A stretch of 64,000 bases of DNA, from positions 2,398,176 to 2,462,175 of the forward strand of contig NZ_ARWB01000001.1 of assembly GCF_000384475.1 (NCBI RefSeq), written 5' to 3'. This DNA is from Methylopila sp. M107. GTDB lineage: Bacteria; Pseudomonadota; Alphaproteobacteria; Rhizobiales; Methylopilaceae. Positions within the stretch are counted from its first letter, which is position 1, and each line of letters starts with the position of its first letter. Of this stretch, positions 1 to 8,723 are shown one piece after another. Position numbers and translations under genes: made by a program. The notes below the pieces were generated by a model. That model was not told the DNA's origin, searched no databases, and worked only from the letters and a program-made list of their open reading frames with translations.

Positions 1-931
1 CGTGGACGCGCCGGCGGCGGATCTCGTGCAGCGAGAGCTGGGCGTCGACATTGCCCTTCTTGTCGACGTAGCCGAGGCCCTCTTCGTAAAGGATCTCGAC
101 CGAGATGTAGTCGACGTTGCTGGCGGTCCGACGGGTCTGCCAGCCTTCCGACTGCTTGAGCTTGATGCTCTCTTCGACCTCGAAGACCGGGTTGGTGTAG
201 CCGTCGATCGGCCACTCGTCGCCGGGTTCCAGCTTGACCACCTGCAGCTCGTGGTCGCGGTACTCCTCGAGCGGCGTCTCGCCCACCTTCCACTCGGTGA
301 ACACGCTGTCGGCGTAGCCGAGATTGAACAGGAACCGGGTGTAGCGGTCCTCCCCGACGGTCTCGGAATGGGGCAGCGCCGCATGGGGCGGATAGAACCT
401 GATCTTGCCGTTGATCTCGGGGACCGGTCCGTAGGGCCGCACGTCGTTGCGCGCCCCCGAGATCGCGAACCGCTCCTCGGCCGTCGGCGTCTGCTTTGGC
501 TTCTCGAGCGGGATGAGCGCGTTGATCGCGAGCGTGCCGAGCGCCCCGATCGCTGCGGTGGCGATGCCTGCCAGCCCTGGGCCGAACATCGGCCCGAGGA
601 AGCTCGCGGCCGCGAAGGCCGCGATCGACAGCACCATCCGCAGGACGTTGCGGCCGAGCAGCCTGACGTGGATCCGCACCGTCATGCCCGGCAGCGGCTT
701 TGCGCGGCTCCAATGCCGCGCGAAGATCTCCCATTCGCCGGCACGCGAGACGATCACCACCACGGTGCGCGACAGCTGGTCCGGCGTGGCGTCCGCGAGT
801 TCCTCGGCGAGGATCTCCGCGATCGTTGCGCCGGCCGGCCTCGACCTGATCTCCGCGAGCGCCGGATCGAAGCGCCGCGCCGTGATCGTGGTGACGAGCG
901 GCGGCGCCTCGACCTTGACGAGCGCGTTCAC
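1..931 (-). CDS. Phage tail tip/host-specificity protein, TipJ-like (partial)
   Basis: The start is GTG at 931, overlapping the stop of the peptidase gene before it (GTGA). The reading frame stays open to the window edge, so the C-terminus is missing. The visible ~310 residues begin with a segment reading VNALVKVEAPP, then have a hydrophobic Ala/Gly-rich stretch (about residues 95-125, translated from the minus strand). A soluble part follows with EEYRDHELQVVKLEPG and a DVDAQLSLHEIRRR-like end. Position after NlpC/P60 is where lambda gpJ-type tail tip proteins lie in long non-contractile tails. The role in receptor contact is inferred from family and position. Confidence 0.7.
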   Translation of the reverse strand, partial: MNALVKVEAPPLVTTITARRFDPALAEIRSRPAGATIAEILAEELADATPDQLSRTVVVIVSRAGEWEIFARHWSRAKPLPGMTVRIHVRLLGRNVLRMVLSIAAFAAASFLGPMFGPGLAGIATAAIGALGTLAINALIPLEKPKQTPTAEERFAISGARNDVRPYGPVPEINGKIRFYPPHAALPHSETVGEDRYTRFLFNLGYADSVFTEWKVGETPLEEYRDHELQVVKLEPGDEWPIDGYTNPVFEVEESIKLKQSEGWQTRRTASNVDYISVEILYEEGLGYVDKKGNVDAQLSLHEIRRRRVH

Positions 932-1332
932 GCCAGCGCCTCGTGGCGATAGACGCCCGAGACCCGCCCGAACATCGGGTCGCAGATCGGATCGAGCCGT
1001 GAGATGTCGCCCTTGAGGACGTGCAGCATCCAGCCGCCGTCCACCGCGATCGCGACGTGGTCGTCGATCCGGCCGACCTCGTAGACGATTAGATCGAAGG
1101 CCCTTAGAGGCCGGTTCGAAACCTCGACAAAAGGGCCGGTTGATCGGCCTCGCGCTATCGCTTCGGCGTTTTCGTGTCGCGCCTTGGCCGGCCCATAGTC
1201 GCCGATGTCGACCCCGGTCTGCTCGCGGATGACCAGCCGCGCGAGCGCATAGCAGTGCAGCCCTTCACGGCCGCGGTCCTCGTCGGCGAAAGGGATCCCA
1301 AGATAGTCGCGGTGGTTGGCGAAGGCCGGCAT
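928..1332 (-). CDS. NlpC/P60-type tail assembly peptidase
   Basis: A 134-residue protein with a candidate catalytic Cys27 (GLHCYALARL) and His92 (IDDHVAIAV), the Cys-His arrangement of NlpC/P60 cysteine peptidases such as lambda gpK. Such proteins sit in the tail tip and are thought to cut peptidoglycan during DNA entry or to process tail parts. It lies between the DUF1833-like gene and the tail-tip gene, which it overlaps by four bases. The ATG at 1332 is the only good start. Activity is inferred; the Cys context is weaker than the usual DCxG motif. Confidence 0.72.
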   Translation of the reverse strand: MPAFANHRDYLGIPFADEDRGREGLHCYALARLVIREQTGVDIGDYGPAKARHENAEAIARGRSTGPFVEVSNRPLRAFDLIVYEVGRIDDHVAIAVDGGWMLHVLKGDISRLDPICDPMFGRVSGVYRHEALA

Positions 1333-1395
1333 CTGCGGCCAAGGTCGCCCGCACGCGCACGCGCCGTCAGGCTGACAAACGACCCCCCGAAGGCG

Positions 1396-1911
1396 TTACG
1401 GAAACAGCCCCGGAAAAGTCGTCGGGTTCATCGTGCCGGCTGGAAACGGCTCGAGGTCCCAGGAGCGCTGACGAAGCACGAGCTGGGTCGCGGCGTCGTT
1501 CCAAGGTGCGCCCGCGAGCTTGTAACCCTTGTGCTGGCTCGCGACGAAGTCCGGGTCGGACGCCCTGACGATCTCGACCTTCGCGTCCGCCGGGACATTG
1601 CTGGCGCGCAGCACGTCCAGGATCTCGCGGTCGATCATGTCAACCGAGATCCGGAACTGCGGGACCACGTCCTCGCCATAGCCCGGCATGACGATCGACA
1701 GCGGCAGCCAGTAGAAGATCTCGCCGCGTGACCGGGTGCCCCAGAGGGCGTTGGGGCCTGAAAAGTCGAGCGGTTCGGTCCGGTCCGACGACAGCCGCAC
1801 GGGAACGTCGTCGCCTGGCCGCATGAAGGTCAGCAGCGTGACGATCACGTCGCTCGAATGCTGCTGCTGCAGCACCTCGCGAAAGTCGAGGGAGAACTCT
1901 TCGCCGCTCAC
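1396..1911 (-). CDS. DUF1833-like tail protein
   Basis: GTG at 1911 overlaps the stop of the preceding tail gene (GTGA), giving 171 residues starting VSGEEFSLDFREVLQQQHSSDVIV. It resembles the DUF1833 family found in tail-tip clusters of Mu-like siphophages, next to NlpC/P60 peptidases. The frame runs open far upstream, but that part is Arg/Ala-rich out-of-frame translation of the neighbour and is excluded. There is no enzymatic motif. A structural role at the tail tip, like lambda gpL or gpM, is inferred from position only. Confidence 0.62.
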   Translation of the reverse strand: MSGEEFSLDFREVLQQQHSSDVIVTLLTFMRPGDDVPVRLSSDRTEPLDFSGPNALWGTRSRGEIFYWLPLSIVMPGYGEDVVPQFRISVDMIDREILDVLRASNVPADAKVEIVRASDPDFVASQHKGYKLAGAPWNDAATQLVLRQRSWDLEPFPAGTMNPTTFPGLFP

Positions 1912-2342
1912 CAAAGGCGCTCCAGCGAGAACACGGAATAGTGGATCAGCGGGTTGTTGCGTTTTCCGAACGCTGGCGGCGGCTGCCGCGGCGCAAAGCG
2001 CGTCAGGATCCAGTCGTCGATCGTGAGGATCGCGCCGGTTTCGGTCGTGAGCAGCTGTCCATCGCTCGTCGCCAGCGCGAGGCCATGGGTTGCGGGCGCC
2101 GGAAACCAGAAGTCGCCCGTGCCGTGGCCGAGGTCGACCTTCCAGAAGCGCCAGAAGATCTCGACCTGGTCGGTCGTGAACCGCATCTGCAGCTGGAAGG
2201 GATCGGGAGCGTTGCTCGATCGCGGGCGCGCCTTGCCGCCGTCCGTGTCCGTGTCCGACACGATGCGGTTTTCGCCAAGCGAGCGGGAGAGCCCTTCCCG
2301 CAGGCCACGCTGTGGAAGCGTTTTCAGCCACCGCGCCACCAT
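1908..2342 (-). CDS. Minor tail protein following the tape measure
   Basis: A 144-residue protein whose ATG at 2342 shares one base with the tape-measure stop (TGATG); a GTG one codon earlier is possible. It contains a Trp-rich segment (IFWRFWKVDLGHGTGDFWFPAP) seen in small tail proteins that follow the tape measure in lambda-like and Mu-like siphophages. It may be the distal-tail adaptor or an M-like protein. No catalytic motif is visible. Family assignment is uncertain; the tail context is strong. Confidence 0.62.
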   Translation of the reverse strand: MVARWLKTLPQRGLREGLSRSLGENRIVSDTDTDGGKARPRSSNAPDPFQLQMRFTTDQVEIFWRFWKVDLGHGTGDFWFPAPATHGLALATSDGQLLTTETGAILTIDDWILTRFAPRQPPPAFGKRNNPLIHYSVFSLERLW

Positions 2343-5300
2343 CACATTCCTCGCTTGATCGGACGCTGCACGACGCCCTTCGCCGCGAGCGCCTGCGACG
2401 TCGGCGATCCAGGCGTCTGCATGTCGTCCCGGACCAGCTCGGCAAGCTGTATGTGGACGTCGCGGCCGCCATCGCTGCGGCGGCGCTCCTCGACGCGGCC
2501 GGCGAGCGGCATCCCTGGCGGATTGATGATCCGGATCCGATCGAGGCCGCCGCCACCGCCGCCGGCGGATTCGCGCGCGGCCGCCGGCAGCGGCGGCGCC
2601 AGCGCGGCCGCCGTCCTCGGGCGCTCGTCCATCACGCGTAGCGAGCGCGGCTGCATTGCGGCGGAGATCAGTCTGTCGGCGTTGTCCATCTGTCTGGGCG
2701 TGAACACGCCCTCGCCGACCTTCGCGATCAGCCGGCGCTCGCCGGACAGCAGCGCCCCCGAATGGGCCCGCGGCGCATTGGCGAACAGCCCCGCGGAGAC
2801 CGGCCTGTTGTCGTTTCCGGCGGCGCCGATGATCGCGCCGGTATGCGCGACGGTCGCGCCGCCGCCGCCAAACAGCCTAGAGAAGAACCCGCCGATCCCG
2901 GACGCGAGGCCGTCGAGGCCGCGCCCGAGCCCGCCGAGCAGCGTCTGGAAGAAGCCCTGCGCCTGACCCGGCACGGCGGCGGTCGCCGCCTCCAGCTGCT
3001 TCGAGGAGCCGCTGACGCCGGTCGCGCTCGACGCCAGCGTCTTGGCCGTCTGGTCGAGACTGCCGCCAAATCCCGTGACGGTCGTGTCGGCGCGCTGGGC
3101 GCTGGTCGACAGCGAGACCAGGCTCTTGTCGGCCGCAAGGATCGAAGTGGCGTCCGGCGCAGGCGTGATGGGCTTGGTCGCCTCGGCCGTCGGACCGAGC
3201 AAGCCGCCCTGGCGGCGGCCGCCGACCGGCTCGACGTGCCATGGCTCATAGGGCCGGCGGCCGGGCGTATTCATCGGAAAGCGAAGGTCGTTGTCGTTCG
3301 CGATCTCATGAATGCGGCTGCGGGTGGCGGGATCGATCCGGTCGAGCCGCTGTCCGTTCCAGTTGAGGTCCGCAGCCTGTCCGAACGGGTCGGTCGCGCT
3401 CGGACCGTGCATCGAGCGACCCTTTGGCGCGACCATGCCGCTTCCGCCGCTCTGGGCGTAGAGCCGCGCCTGATGCTCTGGCGTCCGAAACCCGGAATAG
3501 ACCGAAAGCCCAGGGCCGATTTGCTTGTCCACGTCCTCTTGGAAGGCGAGCAGCCGCCGTTTGAACTCCGGGTTGAGCTGGTCGACATTGCCGGTTCCGG
3601 ACGTTCGAATGCCCGAGAACGCGCCGGCGACGCGCTCGTTGGTCGCCGAGTTCAGGAGCGATTGTGCCGCGGGCGAAGCCTTGACGCCCGCCGGAGGTAT
3701 CGCGGCGCTCGGCGCGATCGCGCCATCCGCCACCTTGCCGGCGAAGATCCCGGCGCCACCGCCGTTTACAATAACGTTCGTCGCGCTCACGTTCATCATC
3801 GCGGTCGAGCCCGCGATCGCCGCCGTAGCAGTGGCCGGCGCAGGGGCCGTGTTCCCCATCAGCCGGCCGAGCACGCCGCCGGCGTCCTGCATCGTCGGAA
3901 GGTTCGAACCGAACAGCGCGTTCTTCAGCGGGTTGGCGATCGCCCAGGTCGCCATCTGCCCCTGGATGTCGGTCTGCACGCCGGTGATGACGCTCTTCCA
4001 ACTGCCCGACTGGCTGACGAACTGCTGGGTGACGGAGTCGATCGCGCCGCCCCCGACCGTCTTGATGTCCTCATAGGCCTGCTTGGTGCGATCGAGCTCG
4101 CTGCGGAGATTGGCGGCCGCGAGCGCGTTGGCGCGCATCTGCTGGGCTTCCGGATTGGTGGCCGCCTCGGAGCCGAAGATCGCGCGGATCCGCTGATCAG
4201 CTTCGAGCAGCGCCAAGGCGCGCTCGCGTTCGACGTTGCCGGCCGTGACGAGCGCAAGTTCCGCTTTCATCCGCTCGAGATCGTCCCGACCGTTCCCGAT
4301 CGCCTGCAGGCCAGCGCTACGAGCCCGCTCCTCGCGTTGCGCCGCATAGGCGCCGCGCAGGCCCGCGATCACGCCGGCGAGTTCGGTCTTCGCCTGCCCT
4401 TCGGCCTTGTCGAGCGCGATCAGATACGGCCGCAGCTCGGCCTGCTGGCGCATGATCTCGTCGAGTTCGCCGAGCGGGACGATTCCGGACGCGACGGCGT
4501 CGTTGACCGCAGCCCGCGCGGCCGTCTCCTCGCGGAGGTCCGCGATCTTGTTCGACCCGCCGGCGACGGCCTCACCGACCGCTTTGGCGTAGGCGTTGCG
4601 CGCCTGGGCGGCTTTTTCGGTCGCCGACGTCTCCTCGCCAAGGGCGGCGACCTCGGCGCGCCGGCGCTCGAGCGCGGCGCGTGAGACGGGATCCCGCGCC
4701 GTCATGATCTGCAGGTCGATCCGGTCGAGTTCGGCCTGGCGCTGCGATTCCGGGATCAGCCCAGCGAGCGCGCTCTTCTTCGCCTCCAGCGCCGCGGCTT
4801 CCTGCCGGCGGAGCTCAGCGTCCTTCTCCGGCTCGGCGTCATAGGCGGCACCGGTTCGGCGCCGCTCCTCGAGGGCTCGGATTTCGCTTTTCAGCTGCTC
4901 GCGACGGCGATCGAGATCAATCGACGGCGACTGACCGAGGATGCCGCGCGCGCTGTCGACGGCGCGGTCGCCGATCGCGCCGCTCCGCCCTTGTTCCACC
5001 TTCTGACGGTTTGCCTCGATAGTCTTGGCGATCTCGTCGCGCTCTTTTCGGAGTTTGGCGATCTGCTCCTGCTCACCGAGATTGAACCGGAAGCGGCCGC
5101 TGCTTCGCCTGGCGATCTCCGCATTGATCTGCCCAAGGCGTTCGTCAGGACCCGGCCCGGAAACGAGTCGCTCAATCCCCTGCCCAACGTCACTCCAAGC
5201 CTGGGAGAGGCTATTGCTCAGTCGCTCGACGCCGCGCTGCCAGGCCGTCATCGATTGATTGGCCGAAACGATCCGTTCCTCGACCGCTTTGATGAGCAGC

Positions 5301-6508
5301 GCCTGCGCTTCGTAGATCTTGTTCTGACCAGCGAGCCGTTGCGCCTGGCTCGCTGTCGCCGCATCGATCATCTTCATCGACCGAAGCTGGTCAGCGCCCT
5401 TTCCTGGGTCCGCCAGGATGCCGGAGTACTTTTTGGCGGCGTCGTCGACGTCCATCCCGATCGTCGCCGCAAAATCGCGCAGGGTCGCGAGCATCGGCCG
5501 GAACGCCTCTGCGCCGATGTCGCCGGCGCGCAGCATGATCGCCTCGATCTCGCGCACCTTGCCGGGCGTCAGCCCGAAAGAGGCTGCGTCGTCCGCGAGC
5601 GCCATCAACTGCGCCCGCGTCGCGCCGGATCCGCGCCCGACGCCGGCGAGCGCCGTCTCGACCGCTTTGGTCGACGTCAGATAGCCGTTCCACGCCATCG
5701 CGCCGCCGACCACGACGCCCGTCACCCCGAGAACCGCGAGCCGCGTCGCCGTGAAGGCGCCCTTCACGCCCTCGATCGTCTCCTTCACGCCGCCATAGGC
5801 CTGGACGATCTGCGGCCCTTGCTGGGCGGCGATCAGCAAGGGGTTCATCCCGCCGGCGAGCGAGGTGAAGACGTCGAAACCCTGCGCCGTCAGGTTCTGG
5901 CGTCGGAAGTTGTCCTGGCGCGAGCCAGGCTGCGATCCGCCGGCGCCGCCCCGCGCCCGGGCGCCGGTCACATAGGCCGCGTACGCCGCCTTCTGCCGGT
6001 CGATCGCGGCTGTCGCCATATTGCTCGACAGCACGCCGAGACGCTCGGCCTCGCGGATCTCGCGGAGGTTCGCGACGTAGGTGCGCTGGACCGCGAACAT
6101 CGGGTCGAACTTCGCGCGCATGTCGTCGCGCGACTTCACCCAGGCGGCGACGTCCGCCTCACGGCCGGCCGTCCCGAAATCGTCCCGGACGTTGAACCGG
6201 CGGTTTACGGCCTGTGCGGACCGAGCGGCGGCTCTCTCAGCATCCGCGGCGTAGCCGGCGAGCGCGTCGCGAACCGCGACGATCTGGGCCAGCGTCGCCT
6301 TCGCTTCGTCGCGCGCCGCCTTCTGCGCGACCTTGAGCCGATCGGTCGCCGCGGCGGCGTCGTCGATCCCGGTCGCCGCGGTCTTCGCCTCGGCTCCGAG
6401 CTTCTTGGCCGTCGTGGCCGTCTGGTCCATCTCGGCGCGCGTTTTCGCGAACTCGGCGGTGGCGCCGCGCGCATTGGCGTCGATCAGGACTGAGAGACGG
6501 AGCGTCAT
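2342..6508 (-). CDS. Tail tape measure protein with C-terminal M15 peptidase domain
   Basis: At 1388 residues this is the largest phage gene. The N-terminal half is Ala/Arg/Glu-rich and helical, with a tail-length tape-measure domain around residues 180-420 containing a hydrophobic VLGVTGVVVGG segment. Residues about 990-1100 look like a VanY/M15 D-Ala-D-Ala carboxypeptidase: FKRRLLAFQEDV, YSGFRTPEHQARLY, SMH with His1034, AADLNW with Asp1047, and WHVEP with His1091, the three zinc ligands of M15. The C-terminus has a Gly-rich FFSRLFGGGG stretch. The tape measure sets tail length and the peptidase probably opens the cell wall during DNA entry. ATG 6508 overlaps the chaperone-extension stop. 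Confidence 0.9.
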   Translation of the reverse strand: MTLRLSVLIDANARGATAEFAKTRAEMDQTATTAKKLGAEAKTAATGIDDAAAATDRLKVAQKAARDEAKATLAQIVAVRDALAGYAADAERAAARSAQAVNRRFNVRDDFGTAGREADVAAWVKSRDDMRAKFDPMFAVQRTYVANLREIREAERLGVLSSNMATAAIDRQKAAYAAYVTGARARGGAGGSQPGSRQDNFRRQNLTAQGFDVFTSLAGGMNPLLIAAQQGPQIVQAYGGVKETIEGVKGAFTATRLAVLGVTGVVVGGAMAWNGYLTSTKAVETALAGVGRGSGATRAQLMALADDAASFGLTPGKVREIEAIMLRAGDIGAEAFRPMLATLRDFAATIGMDVDDAAKKYSGILADPGKGADQLRSMKMIDAATASQAQRLAGQNKIYEAQALLIKAVEERIVSANQSMTAWQRGVERLSNSLSQAWSDVGQGIERLVSGPGPDERLGQINAEIARRSSGRFRFNLGEQEQIAKLRKERDEIAKTIEANRQKVEQGRSGAIGDRAVDSARGILGQSPSIDLDRRREQLKSEIRALEERRRTGAAYDAEPEKDAELRRQEAAALEAKKSALAGLIPESQRQAELDRIDLQIMTARDPVSRAALERRRAEVAALGEETSATEKAAQARNAYAKAVGEAVAGGSNKIADLREETAARAAVNDAVASGIVPLGELDEIMRQQAELRPYLIALDKAEGQAKTELAGVIAGLRGAYAAQREERARSAGLQAIGNGRDDLERMKAELALVTAGNVERERALALLEADQRIRAIFGSEAATNPEAQQMRANALAAANLRSELDRTKQAYEDIKTVGGGAIDSVTQQFVSQSGSWKSVITGVQTDIQGQMATWAIANPLKNALFGSNLPTMQDAGGVLGRLMGNTAPAPATATAAIAGSTAMMNVSATNVIVNGGGAGIFAGKVADGAIAPSAAIPPAGVKASPAAQSLLNSATNERVAGAFSGIRTSGTGNVDQLNPEFKRRLLAFQEDVDKQIGPGLSVYSGFRTPEHQARLYAQSGGSGMVAPKGRSMHGPSATDPFGQAADLNWNGQRLDRIDPATRSRIHEIANDNDLRFPMNTPGRRPYEPWHVEPVGGRRQGGLLGPTAEATKPITPAPDATSILAADKSLVSLSTSAQRADTTVTGFGGSLDQTAKTLASSATGVSGSSKQLEAATAAVPGQAQGFFQTLLGGLGRGLDGLASGIGGFFSRLFGGGGATVAHTGAIIGAAGNDNRPVSAGLFANAPRAHSGALLSGERRLIAKVGEGVFTPRQMDNADRLISAAMQPRSLRVMDERPRTAAALAPPLPAAARESAGGGGGGLDRIRIINPPGMPLAGRVEERRRSDGGRDVHIQLAELVRDDMQTPGSPTSQALAAKGVVQRPIKRGM

Positions 6509-6921
6509 TCCTCGGGCTTGGCCTCGTCCACGAGTTCGTTCAGCACCTCGATCGCCGCGCCTTCCATGAGGCGGAGATCATCGAACGTCGCCTCGTCCGC
6601 CTTGCGCCGCCGCAGCACGACGTCGACGGCCGGATAGTCGAGGCCGAGATAGACGAAGCCTCCGCCCCATCGCGCGACGACGCGCCATTGCGTGTCGAGG
6701 GCGAGGAAGGCCGTGACGGCCGCCCAGTTCGGCGCCCAGACGTCGAAGTCATCGGCCGACGTCTCCGGCTTCGCGTCCTCGTACTCCTCGTCGTCGTCCT
6801 CGATCTCGATCCCGAGGATCGCGCGGTCGGCGGCGAGCGCCGGATCGTCCAGGTCGACGTCGATCGACGGGTCCGCGCGGCCGAATTTGCCGAAGGCCCA
6901 GCGCCGCGCCGCCGCCTTCAG
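6505..6921 (-). CDS. DUF1799-like tail chaperone extension, expressed by -1 frameshift
   Basis: This open frame reads LKAAARRWAFGKFGRADPSIDVDLDD, has an acidic middle (IEIEDDDEEYED) and ends LNELVDEAKPEE. It resembles DUF1799 tail proteins. No ATG, GTG or TTG lies near its beginning; the frame is entered in the -1 direction at a GGGAAAC slippery heptamer (plus-strand 6921-6927) ending the upstream chaperone gene, whose TGA follows at once. The expected product is a gpGT-type fusion of about 262 residues that helps wrap tube subunits on the tape measure. Frameshifting is inferred from sequence and from the rule known for long-tailed phages. Confidence 0.8.
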   Translation of the reverse strand: MKAAARRWAFGKFGRADPSIDVDLDDPALAADRAILGIEIEDDDEEYEDAKPETSADDFDVWAPNWAAVTAFLALDTQWRVVARWGGGFVYLGLDYPAVDVVLRRRKADEATFDDLRLMEGAAIEVLNELVDEAKPEE

Positions 6922-7292
6922 TTTCCCAGGCGAGCCTCGTCGCCGCGGATCGCCGCGCGGTACGCCGCGATGACGCCGTCCCGGAACCAGGTGATCTGCA
7001 GGTGGTGGCGGAACGTCTCCTCGCTGAACACGGCCTCGTGGCCGGCGGCGTCGGCGACCTCTTCCCAGCCCTGCGTCACCCGCACCGCGAAATCGGTCAG
7101 CAGCTTGATCGTGTCCTTCGCGGTCTTCGAGTTCGCGAGCCGGTCCTCGAATTCTTCGATCTCGGCCGGCGTGATGGTTCTGAACACCGCCGTGAAGGTG
7201 TCGACCTCGACCTTGTCCTTCACGTCCTCGGACGGGCGTCGGATCTCGACGGTGCGCTTGAACGTGTACTGTTCGACGAGCCGGTAGGTCAT
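6918..7292 (-). CDS. Tail assembly chaperone (gpG-like)
   Basis: A 124-residue protein starting MTYRLVEQYTFKRTVEIRRPSED and ending EARLGN. It lies between the tail tube gene and the tape measure, where lambda gpG lies. The last two sense codons, GGA AAC, are part of GGGAAAC followed by TGA, so a minority of ribosomes could slip -1 into the next frame. This is an assembly factor, not part of the finished tail, in known systems. The start at 7292 has only a weak upstream purine run. Confidence 0.78.
   Translation of the reverse strand: MTYRLVEQYTFKRTVEIRRPSEDVKDKVEVDTFTAVFRTITPAEIEEFEDRLANSKTAKDTIKLLTDFAVRVTQGWEEVADAAGHEAVFSEETFRHHLQITWFRDGVIAAYRAAIRGDEARLGN
6921..6927 (-). promoter_or_regulatory. 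Programmed -1 ribosomal frameshift site GGGAAAC
   Basis: On the minus strand the codons are CTG GGA AAC TGA, containing the X XXY YYZ heptamer G GGA AAC immediately before the stop. Slipping back one base lets reading continue CTG AAG GCG into the downstream tail frame, which has no start codon of its own. Lambda uses GGGAAAG at the same place in G/GT. The stop directly after the heptamer would favour pausing. Confidence 0.8.
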
Positions 7293-7374
7293 CTGCGTCG
7301 GGGCCTTTTCGAAGGGGTTTTGAAACGGGTTTTGAGAGCCGCCGCCGGCGACCCTCGCGACGCGGCTGCGGCCG

Positions 7375-8307
7375 TCAGCGGACGGTCAGGAGGAAGTCGC
7401 CGCCGGCGGTCTGCGCGGTGAACTTCGTCGGCAGCGAGTAGGTCAGGATGCCGCTGTTGTCGCCCTGCGTCGGTCGGCCGACCTGGACGGAGGCGCCGCC
7501 GATCTCGATGATGTTGCCGGCGACGACGCCATGCGTCAGGGCGAACAGGCCGAGCGTTTCGGCCTTGGCGGTTGCGAACCAGTCCTTGGTGCCGAGCTGG
7601 GCCGCCTTCGACACCACCGTGCCCGAGATCTTGCGGTCGGAGATGTCGAACTCTTCGTCGTTGACCCAGTCGATCTTGTCGAACTGGACGCCGAGGTCGA
7701 TCGAGACCGACTGCGCCACGATCGGCGTGGCGTGCAGCGCGAGCGTCGGGGTGTTGGTCTTCGAGGCGATCAGCGCCTTTTTGAACTTCGACCGGTCGAC
7801 GGTCGGCAGCGCCTGAGCTGTGACGGGAACGTAGAGGCCCCGCGTGGTGACCCGCATGAAGGGGCGCTTCTTGACGTCCCAGTTGAACACGATGTTCGAG
7901 AACCCGCCCGAAAGCTTATGCAACGCCCCGTCCTGGTTCATCCAGAGCGACAGCGACTCGAAGCCCTGGCTGATCGGCGAGTACTCGACCTTCTGGCCGG
8001 CCGTGATGACCTCCGCGAGGCCGGCCGAGCGCAGGATCGGCCCATAGGCCGGCGGCGTCCCGGCCGTGCCGGAACCGGCGAGCCGGATCGAGTACTCGAT
8101 CTGCACATAGTCGCCGACGAGCGCCTCGCCCTGATGGCCGAACCACGGCAGCAACTCGTCGTCCTGGACCTCTTCGCCCGCGAGCGGCGTGAGCTGGTAG
8201 TCGAACGCGACGATGGCGTTCTGAGCGCCGGTCAGCGCCGGAGGGACGTTGTAGGTCGTCTCGACGCCTCCGAGCATCGCGATCAATCGCTGCTTACGGC
8301 CAGCCAT
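7375..8307 (-). CDS. Major tail tube protein
   Basis: A 310-residue protein (MAGRKQRLIAMLGGVETTYNVPP) with alternating beta-type sequence and LTPLAGEEVQDDELLPWFGHQGE, a pattern seen in tail tube proteins of B3/D3112-like transposable siphophages. It is followed by the frameshifted chaperone pair and the tape measure, the usual order for long tails. No sheath gene is present, so the tail should be non-contractile. Assignment rests on order, length and general resemblance. Confidence 0.72.
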   Translation of the reverse strand: MAGRKQRLIAMLGGVETTYNVPPALTGAQNAIVAFDYQLTPLAGEEVQDDELLPWFGHQGEALVGDYVQIEYSIRLAGSGTAGTPPAYGPILRSAGLAEVITAGQKVEYSPISQGFESLSLWMNQDGALHKLSGGFSNIVFNWDVKKRPFMRVTTRGLYVPVTAQALPTVDRSKFKKALIASKTNTPTLALHATPIVAQSVSIDLGVQFDKIDWVNDEEFDISDRKISGTVVSKAAQLGTKDWFATAKAETLGLFALTHGVVAGNIIEIGGASVQVGRPTQGDNSGILTYSLPTKFTAQTAGGDFLLTVR

Positions 8308-8310
8308 GGC

Positions 8311-8538
8311 TCAGCTCCTCTGCGGCGCGGGCTCGGCCGCGCGTGTCGCCCAGAAAACGGTTTCCTCGAGCCGGCGCTGGGCGAGCGTCGCCTCGGCCTT
8401 GTTCGGCAGATCGCCGAGCAGATCCCAGATGCTCGCGGCCGCGTAGCGGACCGCGAAGATCTGGAAGGCTGGCTCGTCGTGCGGGGACGGCGCGCCGGCC
8501 TCGCTGATCGGCTCGAAGGGGTTCCGGGCCGCCGCCAT
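8311..8538 (-). CDS. Small phage structural-region protein
   Basis: A 75-residue protein (MAAARNPFEPISEAGAPSPHDEPAFQIFAVRYAAASIWDLLGD) with no recognised domain. Its ATG at 8538 shares one base with the stop of the preceding gene. It lies between the tail terminator-like protein and the tube protein, a place often held by small conserved proteins in Mu-like siphophages. The function is unknown. Confidence 0.55.
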   Translation of the reverse strand: MAAARNPFEPISEAGAPSPHDEPAFQIFAVRYAAASIWDLLGDLPNKAEATLAQRRLEETVFWATRAAEPAPQRS

Positions 8539-8723
8539 CAGGAATTCGGTTCCGCGGGCTTCGACTGGCCCTCGACGGGCTCCTGCGGCGGCGAGGGCAG
8601 CGCCGGATCTCCGGACGCCTCCGGACCTTCCTTGCGATGGAGCTTGCCGTCGCGGACCACGTAGCTGCCGCCCTCGGTCGGGCGGTCGGGCGCCGTTTCG
8701 GGCGTCGGTGCGGTTTTAGCCAC
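8538..8723 (-). CDS. Small Pro-rich phage protein
   Basis: A 61-residue, Pro/Glu-rich hydrophilic protein (MAKTAPTPETAPDRPTEGGSYV, VRDGKLHRKEGP), probably largely disordered. It overlaps the terminator-like gene by 8 bases. A short SYV-x-DGKL motif of this kind is common in tiny tail-region proteins of Mu-like phages. The function is not known. Confidence 0.5.
   Translation of the reverse strand: MAKTAPTPETAPDRPTEGGSYVVRDGKLHRKEGPEASGDPALPSPPQEPVEGQSKPAEPNS

Noticed and set aside
6540-6752. Minus-strand frame starting MTSTSGRRTGRPS
   Set aside because: It is a third frame over the DUF1799-like region; the frame reached by the -1 shift has the protein-like sequence.
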